Positions 26,001 to 40,790 are shown, counted from the stretch's first letter. The stretch is DNA of 64,000 nucleotides from Dromaius novaehollandiae (GCF_036370855.1 NC_088110.1:24366001-24430000), one strand, 5' to 3'. Notes: generated by a model from the letters alone, not told the origin. Translations and numbers: made by a program.

Positions 26001-29000
26001 AGCACTCTCAAGCTGCATAATACAGGGCCCTAGGCTTAGACTGCTAGGGCAATGAAAGGATACTTGATGGAAAGTGGACATCATTGGGAAGACTTTTTGG
26101 CCTGAATACCTTTAAAAAAAAAAAAAAAAAATTTTTACCAAATTTTACATGCTTGTGTGTCAAGAAGTTTTTGCCTTAAATATTATAGAATCCCACTAAA
26201 GAATTTCCTCCTTACTCTGTTTCAGAGTATTCTTCAAATCCTGTCCAAGGCTCGTCTGCCAAGGCGCTTGGGCAGTTGATCTCAGTGGAAAAATTTCCTA
26301 CAAGGAAAATTTTAAAGAAGCGCTGTGATACTCAAACTGTCCCTATGGCCCTGCCAGCCTCCTGGTGCCGTCCTCCAGTGCCCTGCTGGTGCGTTCAGCA
26401 TCCAAGCACCTTGCCTGTCCTTAGAACAGATTTGCAGAGAAGTTGACATTGAAGACCTGTCCTAGCTGCTCTGCAAAGGTCTTTTCTCAAGCAGTTGCCA
26501 GCGCTGAGTATAGTGAACAAATTGGTTCAATCTTCCTCCAACTGTTTGAATGCAGATTATTACAGGTGAAGGGAACCTAAACCTTCTGGATTCCTCTGAA
26601 TTCTTGTGACACCAAGGGCAAGATGGTATAAATGATGAAGTAAATTAGCCTTGAAGGGGCTTTAAAAGGGCAATGTTAATGTAACCAATGTTTCTCTCTT
26701 GTTTTGCTATTGTTTCCTGGTATGGTTTAGGCAAAATCACTTTTTCATTCTGTGACAGCTGTTTCATTTAGAAAATGGAAAATTAGTTGTACTGATACTG
26801 TGTTTTGAAATTCATATATTGTACATATTTTAGAAATGTTGGTAGTATTCATGTAGTTTACCTATTTGTGTTTAAAGAGATGAAATTATTTTATTGGAGC
26901 AAGGATAAGCAAATTTACTTTAAATCATTCGCTTTTGTGGGAGCAGCTGTTGTTGCAGAAGGTGCTGGGACTGGCAGAGGCAGAAAAGGTCTATTTCATC
27001 ACTTTGCCAGGGACATGGTTACTCCCTATTTTACATGTACTGGTGCTTTTTAATAGGACGTTTTACCAATTCTACTGGTCCTAATAGTCACAATTTGAGG
27101 ATAAGGAAGAAATGCATAATCTTTCAGAAGACAGAAGTTGTTCCGCCCTCCTCTCATTTTTCTGTAAGCCTGGTATGGAAAAATAATTGAAAAAAAATAA
27201 AAGAAACCTGTCAGCTTTTTTTCTTTCAGTGAACATTCGTATCTGTATTGTAGAATAGTGTTTAAAAAGGCTTTATTGGTATTGCATTTCAAACATATTT
27301 TAAAGCCTTTCAATTTTTTTTCTGTAACTAACAGGAATTTAAAATGTGTTTATTTCAAGACTTTAATATTAGGCAATTGTAAATCCTGTATACCATAGGT
27401 CTACATTCTGTAGGCTAAATTGACTCTTCTCAATGTTAATTATTGTGTAATGGAACATCTACAATAGGAATGTTGCATTAATTTTTCCATGCTTTCTCTA
27501 GAAAAATGTATTTCTCCTATAGCTACAACCTGTGGCGCTAGGCTTCTGTTGAAATACTGTCTCCGAGCCCTGCTAAATGCTGCAGAGAGGCTTTGTGACA
27601 CACAGAGCAAGTAGAATACCTCCCCTTTGCTCCCTGTTTAGCCCGGTCTCTGGCATCCGCTTCCTCTCTTGGATAGTCCTCCTACGTATTCCCTCATCAG
27701 TGCTTTTTCTCCCCCTCATCCCGACTTTGATTGCATACATCCAACTTAATCAGTGAGGAAACCAACCTAATGCAGTGTTTGGGAGAAATGGGTTTGGGGG
27801 GGGAGAGAATCCTCCTCCTCCCTTTCCCCTTGCTCAGCCCTTTTCTTTCCAAGCCATCATCATTTCTGGAAAGCTTGCATCCCTGGGCAGAGGTCACTGA
27901 ATGACTGAGGCAGTCTCACTGAAATGTGTATTGAAATGTGCCAAAACTGGCAGAAGAATTACGGTTATCTTTCGCACAGCATAGATGTGTGCGGTGGCTG
28001 CAAGCGCTGGTTGGGGTGCTGCTGCGGGAGGTGCAGCAGATGTCCGAACGAGGAAGGACAGAGCCTGCTGAAAGAAGTGCAACCTAGGGAGGACAAACCA
28101 AATAGATGGCAGGGTGTTTAGGCAGTAGTGATGGCCCTTGCTTCCTAACCACTGCATTCTTCATGTATCTAAGATACTCTGATTCACTGATAGCATCTAT
28201 TCGCAGGGGACGGGATTCACATGGGATGCAGTATCTTTGTTGATGTAAAAGTGCGTGCAGGTTCTACTAAAGATTGCTTTCTCAATTTATGGAAAAATGT
28301 CATTCTGGCTCATCTGTTCTCAGACCCTGGTGATAGGCCTTTTAATTTCCTTTGGTTCTTATTGGATTCTGGAAAAGGTTAATTAGTTATCCACTGAGCT
28401 TGATAGAAGAAGATTTTTTAGAATATAATATTAAGAAATGTTCCATTGGGGTATGAAGGTAACACCACAAGGGGGTACTATAATTTTATCAAATTTGTCT
28501 TGGTAAGTTGCTTTATTAAGGTAAAGTGATTACAGCCTGCAGAGTTAATTTTAATATGCTAATACACCACAGCAAGTTGGGAACTTAAATAAAATGATAC
28601 AATTAATTTAAATTTATAGAAGGTAGAGAAGCTTAGTAAGGTCATCTGTATGTTATATTAAGATTGCGTATAGGCTTACCAGATTTAAAAGTCAGTTTTC
28701 TTAGAAGCAAGCTTTAGATGGCTGCTGTATGCACTTTGTTGACCTTTGCATGAGTTAGTTAATGTTGTTCTGTGAAACTTAGTTCAGTTTCATGTAAGAA
28801 AAATAACTCTTTACTCTCCACGTACAAAAAGCTCAAGTTGGATACATATGTGTTTTAATGGTTTTAACAGCTGTGTGAAGGTGAAAATTTAGAAGGACTT
28901 GAAGATTTTTTTTTCATTTGCAATGGAAAAATACATGTCTGGTATTCTTCCTTTAAAATAGTTGCTCTTGATTAAACCTTTTGATAAAATATATTAATAT

Positions 29001-31570
29001 GATTTGCTGTTGGGCATATGGGTGCAGGAATTATGTATTGCTTGTGGCTTTGGGGAGGAGTTGGTATTGCTTTTGTTTTGTTTTTGAAGGGAAGAAATGC
29101 CAGCACTGTAAAATATATAGGCTTTTGAATTCTTATGTCACTGCTGTCCTCAGATAATGCCTCACTGAGCTCTAGAAGAATAGGATAAAAATGAATTTAA
29201 CAGAAATAGGTTCTTTGAAAATCTTGCTATTGTATTAGGCTAGGAGAAACTAGAAGAATAAAAAGTAAAAAGAAATAGAGAATGAGGGAACCAAAGAAGA
29301 ATACAGTGAAGCAAAAGTTATGGGATACAATAGTTTTAACATTTTGCTTGTATGTAGCCTATTGGTATTTGGCTGCTTTATATATCTGGAGCAGAATTTA
29401 TTTGGGGCAACATGAATACTTTTAGTGCAGAGAAGCTGTGATTTCTGACTAGGGTCTCTAGACGCTAGCATCCTGCAAATATAAAGCACCACAAACAGTA
29501 CTAATGAATGACTGGTGGAAGGTAGACAGATGTTTAAATCTCTGTAGGGCTGTTGGGGGGGGGGGATATGAAAGAGAGGATGTATAACTGTTAACAGTGG
29601 TCTTTCTGTTGTCATTGGGTTTTGATAAGGTTCACAGAGAACCAGGTTAGAAAACAGGAAGGAAATAGCGTATGTATGAAACACATTAGAAAAATATATT
29701 CTCATAATTTCTGCAGGAGACAATTTTTCATTCTTGTCATCCTGTTGAGTGAATTTTACTTTCATTAAGAGGTTCCTAAGTTCAGTTTCCCTGCAGGATA
29801 TGGAAAACCAGATTACGCATCAACAAACCAGTTGAGAGTCTGGTTTGCCAGAGACAGTAGTTGGCAATGATGTAACAAAATGGGATTTTCCAAATGCTTT
29901 TAAAGATGTTTTCAGTAATGTTTTCAGTATCCGTTTACAGTGTGTTACTAAAATCTCCACCATAACATCTGTGTATATTGAAGGGTATACTGAACTGACA
30001 GGGTCGGCATTGCCAAACTTCTGTTGATGCCGGTGGGTGAGTATGTGAAATCCACAGCCATACAAGGACTGACCCAGGTCGTTAGTAAGGACCCGCGATA
30101 CAACTCTTTTCTGAAATCCACGTGTAGTACAGGCCTTGGCAAAATGAGAATTCCAGTGGCAGCGTCCTTACCTGCAGGACTCTGTCCTTATCTGTTTTGT
30201 AAACAGCAAACAATTCACCATTAACCATCCAATGTTTTGAGCTCTTCCCATCGTTGAATTTTTGTCCTTGCATGATGAAATACAGAGACAATGTTGAGCA
30301 TGGCTTTTTGGCGGAGTATTTGGAATCTGACATTTTAGGAGGTCACAATGAGTCAGCTTTTGCAGAAAACAGGTCCTGTTTTATTGTGATCACTGTTTTT
30401 AATGATTTCCAGAGATTTGGCTTTCTCCTAGAAACTGCACACCAACAGAAAAGGGGTGTTGCCTCCAATGGCAACAGAACGGTATTCTTGTCATGGCTTT
30501 CCTTGGTCATTTCTTGTCTTTGTACTGAAGATGTGCCTAAGCAGCACCAGCAGAGCTTCATGAACAAAGCTGGTAGACTGTCTTAGGGTTCTGCATCTTC
30601 CACAACAAGATCAGGAGGTTGGATTTAATGACACTTAAATAAGGGAATGATTTCACTTGGTATGAATTACATCCTTTTTAGGAAGAGTGCAGACAAAATA
30701 TTGCAAAATTAAGAATTCTAATGATGAAAATCCTTATTCACAGAAACCTTGAACAACATAACTTTTTTCAAAGAGAGAACAAATGAATGCAGTCTAGATT
30801 TGTATAACAAATTATTCATATTAAATTATCAAATTATATGCACAATTAAATTTTTATTAAATAAGAGATAATGTATGCGATGTTATGATAATCTTATGAA
30901 GTATAACAAGTTTTTAACTTTAACAGCACCATGCACAGTGCTTCTGTTCTCAGGGGACTAATTTTAAAAGTAAGGCATTCAGCAATTGAAAAGGAAATTA
31001 TAAAATTAGTCACTTGAGTAATTTAAACATGCAAATAAGTATCCCAACTGTGTTGATACCAGATTTAGCTGAATTTACTAGGGCTGCTTAGACTTTATCA
31101 CTTTAATTATTCCTGCTTAGTATCAGACTTTAGAAAGAAAAAATGTAGAATTATCTGTTACAGAATTTTTGTGCAGTATTGTATTACTGTGCTGTGTGTT
31201 CACTAATGTGCTCACTTGCAAAAACTTATTCCAGGCTTTTTTTCTCCTATTTAGCTAAACACGGGTAATCAAGAGTGCTCTATCACTGCATTCTCATAAG
31301 AATATCAGAGATTTGAAAACACTTTGGTTTTACTTGCTGAGCTAATTAAAGTATGATATATGCATATGTTCTGATATGAATCAGCACAGCTAAGTGATTG
31401 AATTCTGTGTGGTAGCCTCTTTTGAATTCAGTAAAAATTACATACAAGAATGATAGAGCAGATTGAGTCTTCAGTATGTTACAGATTAAGCATAAGTGCC
31501 ATAAGAACTATGGGCTAGAAGCATATCTCCTAAAAGTCCAGTACGTGGTTCATAATCATTACCCTTTATT
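23029..31570. other. gene-free AT-rich tract, desert part 2
   Basis: No supportable gene. Contains homopolymer A at 26,113-26,130 and G at 29,556-29,565. The stretch 29,820-30,590 has somewhat longer open frames on both strands (up to 110 codons) but no family I recognise. The cluster around 27,980-28,050 is locally GC-rich and unassigned. Confidence 0.55.
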
Positions 31571-31574
31571 TGTA

Positions 31575-32570
31575 TCACGTTAGTAAACCAATACCCTCGT
31601 GAGGGATCAGGAACCCCCTGCTCTGTTCAAGCCTAACGCAAAGGTGGTCGTTGCCCTGAAGAGCTTACGCTCTGCAACAGGTGGGTACAAGGGACAGAGT
31701 GCAAGACCCTCGTGAGATGGTGCTATCAGCACGATAAGCAATGGCTGCACACATCTGTCCTAATCACTATGGATTTATTAAAAGCATGACGGAGAAGATT
31801 TCTGTTTGAAGAAGAATGATGAGGTACGTCTGTTGTTTGTGATGCTCCTGTGCAACCACTGTATTATAGGAGAAATATCCTACTTTGAAAACCAATTGGC
31901 TGACATCTTTGGTGGAGTCAGAAGAATAGTGAACAAAAAATAAAGGCAAAGCTCTTAGGAATTTGTAGCTTCGTAAGGATGAAGTACCTTAAAAATAAAG
32001 ATGGGTAGTTTTGTTTTTCAAAAAGTAAAAAGGGTAGGAAATAGGCAAAGCTGCAAAGATCGATTTCTCCTACTAAAAAATGGTTCAGGAAAATGATCCT
32101 TGGAGCAACTTTTTAAATGTTTAGATTTTGAGCAAGATTGCATTTATCAAGGCTGCAGAGAAAAAGGTTGTAGGAGTTATGATATGAGGAAGACTTGATC
32201 AAGGCATTTGGTTGTTTGGATGTAGAGGGAACATTGCATCCTCATAGTGATAGACCAGAAGATTGTTAGGTTAGATCTGATGAAAGAAATAAAGAGAAAA
32301 ATGAGACTTTGGTAATGCCAAGTTTTAAGTCTAAGTAACAGAAGATGGTGATTACTGCGAAGGTGAGTCAGAAGAAACAAGGCACTCCCAAAGGCAAAAG
32401 TTGGAAGGTATGCTTTGGTAAGACTGCGTTTCATCTTGTGGTCGGACATGCATGTGAAAGAAACAGACTGTGATTTTAGTTTGGATGGGGAAGACAAGCA
32501 GGAGTAAAGAGATAGAACTGAAGTGTTTGCTTAAGGAGAAGGTGTATGGTTGGAACATTACAACTTGCTT
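31575..32570 (-). mobile_element. ancient L2/L3/CR1-clade LINE relic (copy 1)
   Basis: Two parts fit one very old element read on the minus strand. At 31,575-31,740 the plus strand resembles the common amniote LINE tail (GATCAGGAACCCCCTG, GAAGAGCTTACGCTCTGC). At 32,130-32,570 the plus strand resembles the complement of the reverse-transcriptase region: AGTAAAGAGATAGAACTGAA sits where the YADDTQIYLS motif would be. Both parts are heavily decayed. The assignment rests on memory of the family, and the boundaries are loose. Confidence 0.45.
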
Positions 32571-34780
32571 GAATATAGGCAGATGCTCAAATGTGTCCAA
32601 GACCTGTACACCGAGTGCAGCAAGGAGTATGTCCCAAGCACAGTTGCAGCTCTCTGATTCTCTGTGCGGGTCCATCCCAATGCAGTTTAGAACTGGTTGA
32701 GATCTGTGTCACCTTTGCCAGTTGGGGATGGATGGAATTGATTTTTCTGTCATGCATTTCTGAAGGAAACCTTCATGGTGGAGAAAGCCAAATGGTGTTT
32801 GCCTCCTTTTTGTTGCCCGAGTGGCACAAAATAAATGGAGTAGGGCAGTGAATCAGCCTTGCAGACTGATCTGTTCAATCATCTGCTCAAGCTTTGCTTT
32901 GATAGAAAGATAACTGAGTTTGGCAATACTCTCCCTTTCTTCATTATGTTCAGACAATGATTCTTTTTTTCAGAACCGTCTCCTTTTGTGAGGTTTACTT
33001 TGACATTAAAATATATCTGGCTATGACGAAAATATAAATATATTTTGGAATTCTTATCTACAAGAAACTAGTTAAACCTTGCAAGAGGAATGATAATGAA
33101 AATAAATGCATGACCCAATTGCTTGTGCAGGACTGTTTCTAGGCTAGTATTAAGCTTAAAAGAATGTCTGTTAATACAAATGTTAAGAAATAAGAGACCA
33201 ACGTTCACCTATATAAAGTCTAGGAGCTGTTTGCTGAGCTTTGGTGGACCAGCAGGTGTAGAAGTTACATTATTAAATGGAGTGATTTAGTCCTTATTAT
33301 AGACATTTGGATGAGTGTTCAGAGCGTGTAAGAGGTGTTCTTTTTATTTTTTATTTTTTTTGTATTTTAGCGATAAAAGGCCGAGAGGCAAACAGATATT
33401 TCTTCATTTTTTTCATGTAACTTTTTGGATTTTTCCCCCAAGATCTGTACATAAGAACCACATTTTCCAGATGTGGGTATAAATGGAAATAATCTTTGCA
33501 GCTGTGGATACTTCTTAATATTAGTTGAAAGTAAGGATGCACGTAGGGCTTCTGCTCTATAAAAAAGGTGAGAAAACAAATAAGAACAAGTGTTAATTCA
33601 TGTACACAGAATTTGCATCTGCACAGCAGGTGTAAATGCTACATTAATGCTGGAAATATGTGTCCTGCTGTGTAGTTTTCCTTCCTTTTTATTACTTCAA
33701 TGTTTGGTCTCGTATGAATGCACCATACTTATTTGCATGTTATCACAATGGATTCCTCTTTGTTTCCAGTTATCCATATAAAGAAATAGATGCTCCACAT
33801 AGACCTCAATAAAGTATTCAAATGAAATAATATGGTAAAAATATCTTTGTTTTCATATTGCAGTGCATGTGTACATAAATATTACTTTTTAGTCTAGGTT
33901 ATTAATTGCATATGCAAAAATGCTAAATAAAAAGAATGTTATTAAATATGTAATTTTGAACACTTCTAATTATGGATATGTCAGAAGTAGGTTTCAGTCA
34001 GAATATACAAGAGACTAAATTGAAAATTATTTAGATTTCTGAGTCAGTCTGAGATGCTTTAAAAAATCAAATCCAAATTATCTAACATTATTGAGCACTC
34101 TATCTATAAAAACAAATCCTATTAACTTAGTATCTGAAAATGCGCAGTACATTGTAAATGAGACCCCCTGTTAGTAAACTGGATGGTTAGAATGCATGAA
34201 ACAATTATAACTATCTGTGGCAAGTTTGATTTGACTGAGCAGCTTAAAATTGTGAGAGAACTCTATCCAGAGGAAGGATGAAATTCAGTTATCTAAGGAA
34301 GCATTTGGTTGCCTTGAACCATCAGAATTTCCTTCTTGTTGCCCCCAGACTAGCCTGACCTTGTATTTCAGAAGCCATTAGCTTGTGGCCGTGTTACCAC
34401 CACAGCCCAATAACGTGTCTCATTAAAGCCTGCCTCTTCGGAAGGTAGTCACATCTTGATTTCTAAACATACAGAGATGGAAAAGCCACATATTTTGGGG
34501 TAACTTCTCAGTGATTGGTACTGTCATTGCTGAAAATTTAAGATGAGTGGCCAATTTGAATTTGTCTTTTTTCAATAAATGGAACCACCATGTTGTGACT
34601 GGGGTAGGATAAGAGGAACTTGTGCTTCAGTGCAGACTTCTTTGCCTGACCCAGACTCACTTTGTCATCGTGATTTTCAGATGTATGATGATTCATGCTT
34701 TAAATGTCTTTCTCCACTCGTTTTCCACTTTTAAGTGACAGAATGCTAGATTTCAATGTTTTATTTTAAGAAGAAAGGAG
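32571..34780. other. gene-free tract
   Basis: AT-rich sequence with T-runs near 33,345-33,365. No gene or clear repeat. Confidence 0.55.
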
Positions 34781-34782
34781 AT

Positions 34783-34868
34783 TAGTCTTGTGGTAGGGTA
34801 GAGGCTCAGAAGGCTTGAACAGTTCCAGGGTCTGGCACAGACTCGCTGTGCACCTCTTTTGGTGGCTT
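34783..34868 (+). repeat. MIR-like ancient SINE fragment
   Basis: The order TAGTCTTGTGGTAGGGTAGA, GGCTCAGAAGG, TCTGGCACAGACTCGCTGTG follows the tRNA-derived head and core of MIR-type SINEs (the GACTCGCTGTG block is the most telling). It is decayed and lacks a tail. Family call from memory. Confidence 0.4.
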
Positions 34869-37800
34869 ATACTTGTAGTTTGTATCCTGCTCTTGCTTGT
34901 CGCCAGTCTGTATTAGAATTGTAGGTAGCTAAGTCAGGATCTCACAGTGTGTTTCTAAAGGACTTAACAAATAGAGCTGATTTTAAATCCTTCATTTATT
35001 CTAAAACACAAATAATACTATATATTTTATATGCTAAATTTGCTCAAGAATTGAATGGAAAAATCTATGTGGGCAATGCTTCAAAAATTTTTTGGGTGCA
35101 AATTATTAGCTATTTTAAGCAATTGTGTATGAATAATAGTGAAGTCTTAGAAATCTGTATTTCAGGGATTTACCTTGTTTTGGTTCTCCTTTCGATCTGC
35201 ACCTTCCTTAAGATATGTATTGTGGGAATGATTTCTCTTTTTGCATAAGAATTATCAGGAAAGAGCATATTAAATTCTAATTAATTTGATATTTTGGTCT
35301 TGCCATCCACACATATTCCCAGTCAGTGCTCTTCATTCATGAGGAACTCAATGTGATATGTCATGTCCTGTTTTGATCGTTATGCAGAATTGACAGAATA
35401 TTTGCCTACCTATTTTATTAATGCTATATAATCCTTTGAAAGGGTCAAAAAAGGCAGTGTATAAAGGAGAATATCTTTTTTTAAAAAAGGAAATGAGTGC
35501 AGTAAATGGAAGAAGACCAAAAGCACATAAAAAAGACAAGCATCACATCAGTCATTTTAAGTTACTCTTTCAGACTGCTTTATATGGCAATCACATTTTT
35601 CCAGTATATTTTTCTGATAATGCTTTATGTATTTTACTTGACGTAGCGGGTACTTGGGATTTGTACTTTCATATACGTGAATCACTAAATGGGCTTTTTA
35701 TTTAAAATTGGTATTTTTACACTGTTTTATGTAGTGAAGTGGTGAATCAGTTTACTAGTACTTCAAACTGGCAGGTCAGTAAAATGTAGTTATAGTCAGA
35801 ACAGTGACTGTAAAAAATTACATCATGGAATCCTAGTTTTATTCATTTTCAATGATTACAGTAAAATTGTGTTTTACAAGCTAAAATCTGTTTTTTTCCT
35901 CTTTTTTCCCCCACCCTCTAACTTCAGACTCCATTTGGCGTCTGAAAACTGCTCTGTTTCTTTCTGTCCCATACATTATCATCAGTAATAAGGGCTCCAA
36001 GTTAGAGCTTAGCGAATGCTTCCGTTTATGGCGTGTGAGGCAAAGCAGGCTACAATTTGTGCTTCTCGGTATGTGTTGCCTCTGCAGGGGTAAAAGGAAT
36101 AGAAACTTTTTTTAATTAGTGTAAGCAAAAAGTGATGTGCAGAAGACAAGAAAAGGCTATTTTTATATTGTTACTTTCCTGTTCGTAGCTAGAACTTAAA
36201 ACTTTAGGGCCAAGCTTGTAAACAAATGGCATGGCAAAACCTCCCCCAAGAGAAAAAGATTGCATACTAGTTACACTGCAAAGAATAGCAATAAGGTAAT
36301 TAGAAATCAGCTGAAACAATTTTTGTGTGATTTTGGCTGCTGGTCTGGCTTCTTTTCCCTGCTTCTCTGATGTGAAGTAGCCAATGTGATTTGGCACTTG
36401 ACAATTTCCCCACTGTACAAATTCTGTACAAATCTTATTGGTGCCTCAGATATTGGTAAGTTAAAGTAGTGTTGAACTGCTCTGAGATATATTTGAGATT
36501 AAGTTCACAAATCTATTCCAAGATTCAGGAGCCACATACATTCCTCATGTGTGTGGCTTATTGGGCAAAACTGAAAATATATGCTAGCATTTCTAGTGGG
36601 GAACTTCTAGAGCCTTTGATTTTCTTCCCTTTGTCTGCCTGTTTAAAAAGACCCAGCATCATTTATCTTCCCTTCCAGCTGAGGTAGTCACAGGTCTATT
36701 CCAGAATTACCATAAACTACTCTGAGCATTATTCTAGAAAATCATCAAAGCAACATGTCCTTTTTCTGCAGTAGCAGAGCATACCACTTAACCTGAAGCA
36801 CTGCACAGCAGCATTAGTAGCCTCGGCTTGATCCTTAAAGTTCTTGAAGTGCTTCAGAGTAATCAGTTTAATAAGAGTGGAGATAAATTAAGCAGCATGT
36901 GCATGCTCAGTTGTAGCTCAAATGTAAAGAAAAATTACATATTGAATTCAAGGATGAAGACACAGCTATAACTTCAGTGAGAGAACCTTGCTGGAGATTT
37001 ATACCTTGAAAAAAGAGAATCATTGTAAACTTAAGTGAAATGAGCAGAAAAAAGCAAACTGTGTCCGTTTGTACTCATCTCTCATCTCATACTCATCCTT
37101 CATCTTACTATAGCTTGCAAGATTGGTCATGAACCTCTTTTCTGCCCATCAGGCAGAGATGGAAATACATGAATGTTCTGTGCTTTCTTCTGGAGAAGGC
37201 TTTGGGGATCAGTGTATGGGTAGCTTTCTACAGTGAAGTGAAACTAAAGAATTTCAGTCTTCAGGTCTTCCATGTCCAATTCTCAGGTATGTATTGCTTG
37301 TACAGCTTAATTGTCTTATTCTGGTGTTCTTTGGTAATTCCCATTATTGAACTGCTCAAAAGAGCAGAGCAGTTTTAGTGTATACCAGCATCTGTAGTTT
37401 CCTTCATGGTGTTTCCCTATGAATATTTATATTGAAACATTCATCTTGAGAATGTAGGATATTAATACCTTACCTGAGGTTTGTATCTTCTGCTTCCCAA
37501 GTGATGCAAAGAAAAACTAAAAGCTGTCTCCCATCAGCTGCATGATTTTGGGCTGATGCGATGGATGCTGGAATAAACCTCAGCTGTTTTCCTGCTAACT
37601 CTCTTCTTGTCATATGACCAAAAAAATTGGAGCTATTATACTTCATGGGCTACAAGCGTGCTACAAGTTTCTCTTAAGTAGTCGGTCCTGAACGTTATCT
37701 AATGGTGACCATACCTCTCCAGTTTTCAAGAGCATGTAGTTCATATTACATAATGAAAAACAACTTTTTGAAATGAGCTAAATGGTCAGAAAAATCTCTT

Positions 37801-40500
37801 GCATGAGTCAATACACAATATACTGATTCAGTAAGTCAAACATTTGGAATTGCTTTGTAGGCATAGAACTTCATGAACTGAGGTATTCGTATTGGCTAGA
37901 ACAGCCGGGGAACAGTGCGTTGCATCTCGTGTTCAAGTTTTACGTGCATGCTTATTGACCTGTCAGGAGACAGGACTGTGCTAAAATAACACTGAAATGA
38001 GCTGACTTGTGTTGGATAAGGTGATTGTTCTGGTCTTCAGATCCATAACATTTTGATTTTGTTTAATGTATTTCATCATTTTAGAAAAGTTCTTTCAGTT
38101 CTTCAAGACACAAAGCAATATTTAGTTGCAAGTACAGATTAGGTTGAGGATTTCTAGAAATGAAAGTAGTCTGGATCCTCAACAGAAAACTCAGCTTCTC
38201 CAGACAATGCCAACAGATGAGCTGGCTTTTCAATACATAGGTAACCTTGGGATATTTGGACCACAAATCTGAGTTAGCGAGGAGACTTTAGATTTTTCTG
38301 CAGATTGTTATTGGAGCTTCACTGGGCAGCAAAAGTATCGCTCAAAAATTAGTAGTTAAATGAAGCTGTTGCTCTGCGAAATATGAGTTAGATGAGGTAG
38401 TTTTCAAAATATGTGCTTGTTCCTCTTCTGACCTAAAAAGTCTTTTTTTTTTTTTTTTTGTTCCCTAATGTTATTGGGCCAGACTTTCTTTCTTCATTGA
38501 CTTTAGAAAGAAAACTATGATTATGAAACCATATTAGATGCATTTAGGATTGTATAATTAACATCTGAAAGCTTTGCTTAATAGCTTGTCTTCATAAATT
38601 TAGATTCCCTTCTTCTAGAAAGGAAGTGTTGATATTTTAAGCATTTTAACTGTTCCTGCTTATTTTTTGCTTCCTTTTATGACATAAAAATTCAGTTTGC
38701 TGGTTCATTTTGAGCCTGACTGGAAGGCTAAGTTTGTTTATTTTGGCAGCTTAGTTGTAGATCGGCCAAGAGGAAAATGAAAAACTGTAGCCTGTAGGCA
38801 TTCTGTGTGTATATGCTTATCTAAATACTGCTGGGAGCAGGGATAACTGCTGTTTTCATAGTGGAGAATCCAGGCTATGCAGATAAAATGTTGGGGAGAA
38901 GGCACACTTATTTATCTTTTTTGCTTATTTTTATTGTATCAATTATGCACAGGATCTTCAATGTGACAGGTCTGTTGTCAAGACAGGCAGTGGTACAGAC
39001 ACACCTATAAACACTAATCTGCAAATATAGTTGGCAGCACTTTTTTTTCTAATAGCAGTTTAAATTAATATATTAAATATTTGTTTTTTTCTTCCCCAAT
39101 GTTTTTAAAATGTTTTTGAGACTGCATACCTTCTGTTTGTAAGCATTAATCTAGCAGTAAACCAATGAACAGTAATTGATTTAGGCTCCTTTTTTGGTGT
39201 TGTAATGCAAGAAAAGGAATACGCTCCAAAAGATCAGGCACATCTGACTTGTACCCTGAGAATCAAGTTTACACAGAATTCAACCTTGCTTTATTCTTAA
39301 AAGTTGAAGACAGACTTTGTAGGGTTTATATTGCTGTGATACCAAACATCTTACAAATTTTTCTCTCTCCTGTCAATACCCATATGGCACATGTAAAAGA
39401 TGCACAGGGAATTTTGCCACCACCTCTTACTACATAAAGTGTGGCTGACTTAAATGCCACCAGTGGTTGCAAAAGTATAGAACTTAGAACTTGGGGTTGG
39501 CAGGTAAGTTAGGGATAACTCATTTTTTAATAGGATCTGTAACACCTGTAATGTGCAATATACTTCTGTACTGATGTGAGATACTCTGTGTAGTTTATAT
39601 TTAAATCCTGTGATACTTGCTTTTAATTTGGTTGCTCTGCAGCACGAGGACATAAAGCATTATATATTTCACATTAAAACATTTTAAAGATCTATATATG
39701 TGAATTTTCTAACAAACTTTATCATTTTGCATTGTGCTTACCATCTAGTGGATTTACATGCTGCTTATCACTGAGGTATGTGAGAATACTTTATGAGATG
39801 ATAAACACATGCAAAATTTAAATTCATTAAAAGTTGCTAACAGTTAAAATACTATTACTATTCTGTTAAAAAAATGCTTATAAAGTAGCGAAAAGACACT
39901 GGGTTCAGAAAGTGAAGGATATATGTGTTTTATTCTAAGTTTTAAGGAAAAAAAAAAGCTTCTTGTTAGAAGACGTCTATCCTGTCCTCTGAGGACTTGG
40001 GTATTGTTTTATATGTCAATTCTTTCACAAATAAATTATTAAATTATTCCTTCTGTTATTCTCATCATACGTATACACTAAAGCCTAATAAAATTCTTCC
40101 TCATATATCTGGGAGAAAAAAACTGCTTTCTTTTGTTTCAAGAAGTCTCACGGTTGCAGGCTCTGGTGGATTGGCTTATTCCAGACAAAGCTCTTCCATG
40201 CAAATGACTTTGACCAAAAACTCTAATTTGTGTGACCAAAATTTACATGCTTTAAAAGTAATTAGGCTAACTGACTTCAATTAAAATAGATAAGTAAACC
40301 AAAGGTAACTAACGTTATGTTTAGCTTTTGCTTGACAGCCTGCCTCAGACCTTTGAGTTTGTCATGCTGCTGCATTGCAAGGGAGTTGAGTAAAGGCAGA
40401 GAGAATATGGATTTCTGCTGTGGCATAAATTACTGACAAACGGTGTCAAATGTTTATTTCTGGCCTCTTTAGGAAAGCAAAATAATCCCTTTCTTCTAAG
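34869..40500. other. gene-free AT-rich tract, desert part 3
   Basis: No gene. A T-run lies at 38,443-38,459. The stretches 35,900-36,100 and 36,735-36,920 have mixed composition and no repeat character; they could be conserved noncoding elements, but this needs comparison with other genomes. The longest open frames are under 100 codons. Confidence 0.55.
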
Positions 40501-40524
40501 TGAGGAGTTCTATCTTTCAAGCAT

Positions 40525-40790
40525 GTGCAGCTGGTAGCGGGGAGCCTCGGCGTGCCGGGCCGCGGTGCTCGTGCCGCGGCTGCGGTGCCTGCTAGGTACG
40601 TACGCGTCCGTCCGGCCTTGCACTGCTTTACACGTATCTTCTCGTAACGAACAGTAGAAGCGGACGTTAAAGAAACGGAGCGCTTCGGTAAATATTAAAT
40701 GTACACTGTCACCTCAGACAGGCGTTACTGGAGGTAGGCGTAGCGTCACTGTGCTGCGGCCGGTATGCTCCCTATGTCACTTCACCTTTA
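40525..40790. other. CpG-rich islet
   Basis: Abrupt CpG-rich patch in AT-rich DNA, including GCCGGGCCGCGG and GTACGTACGCGTCCGTCCGG. No exon or repeat family recognised. Confidence 0.5.
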
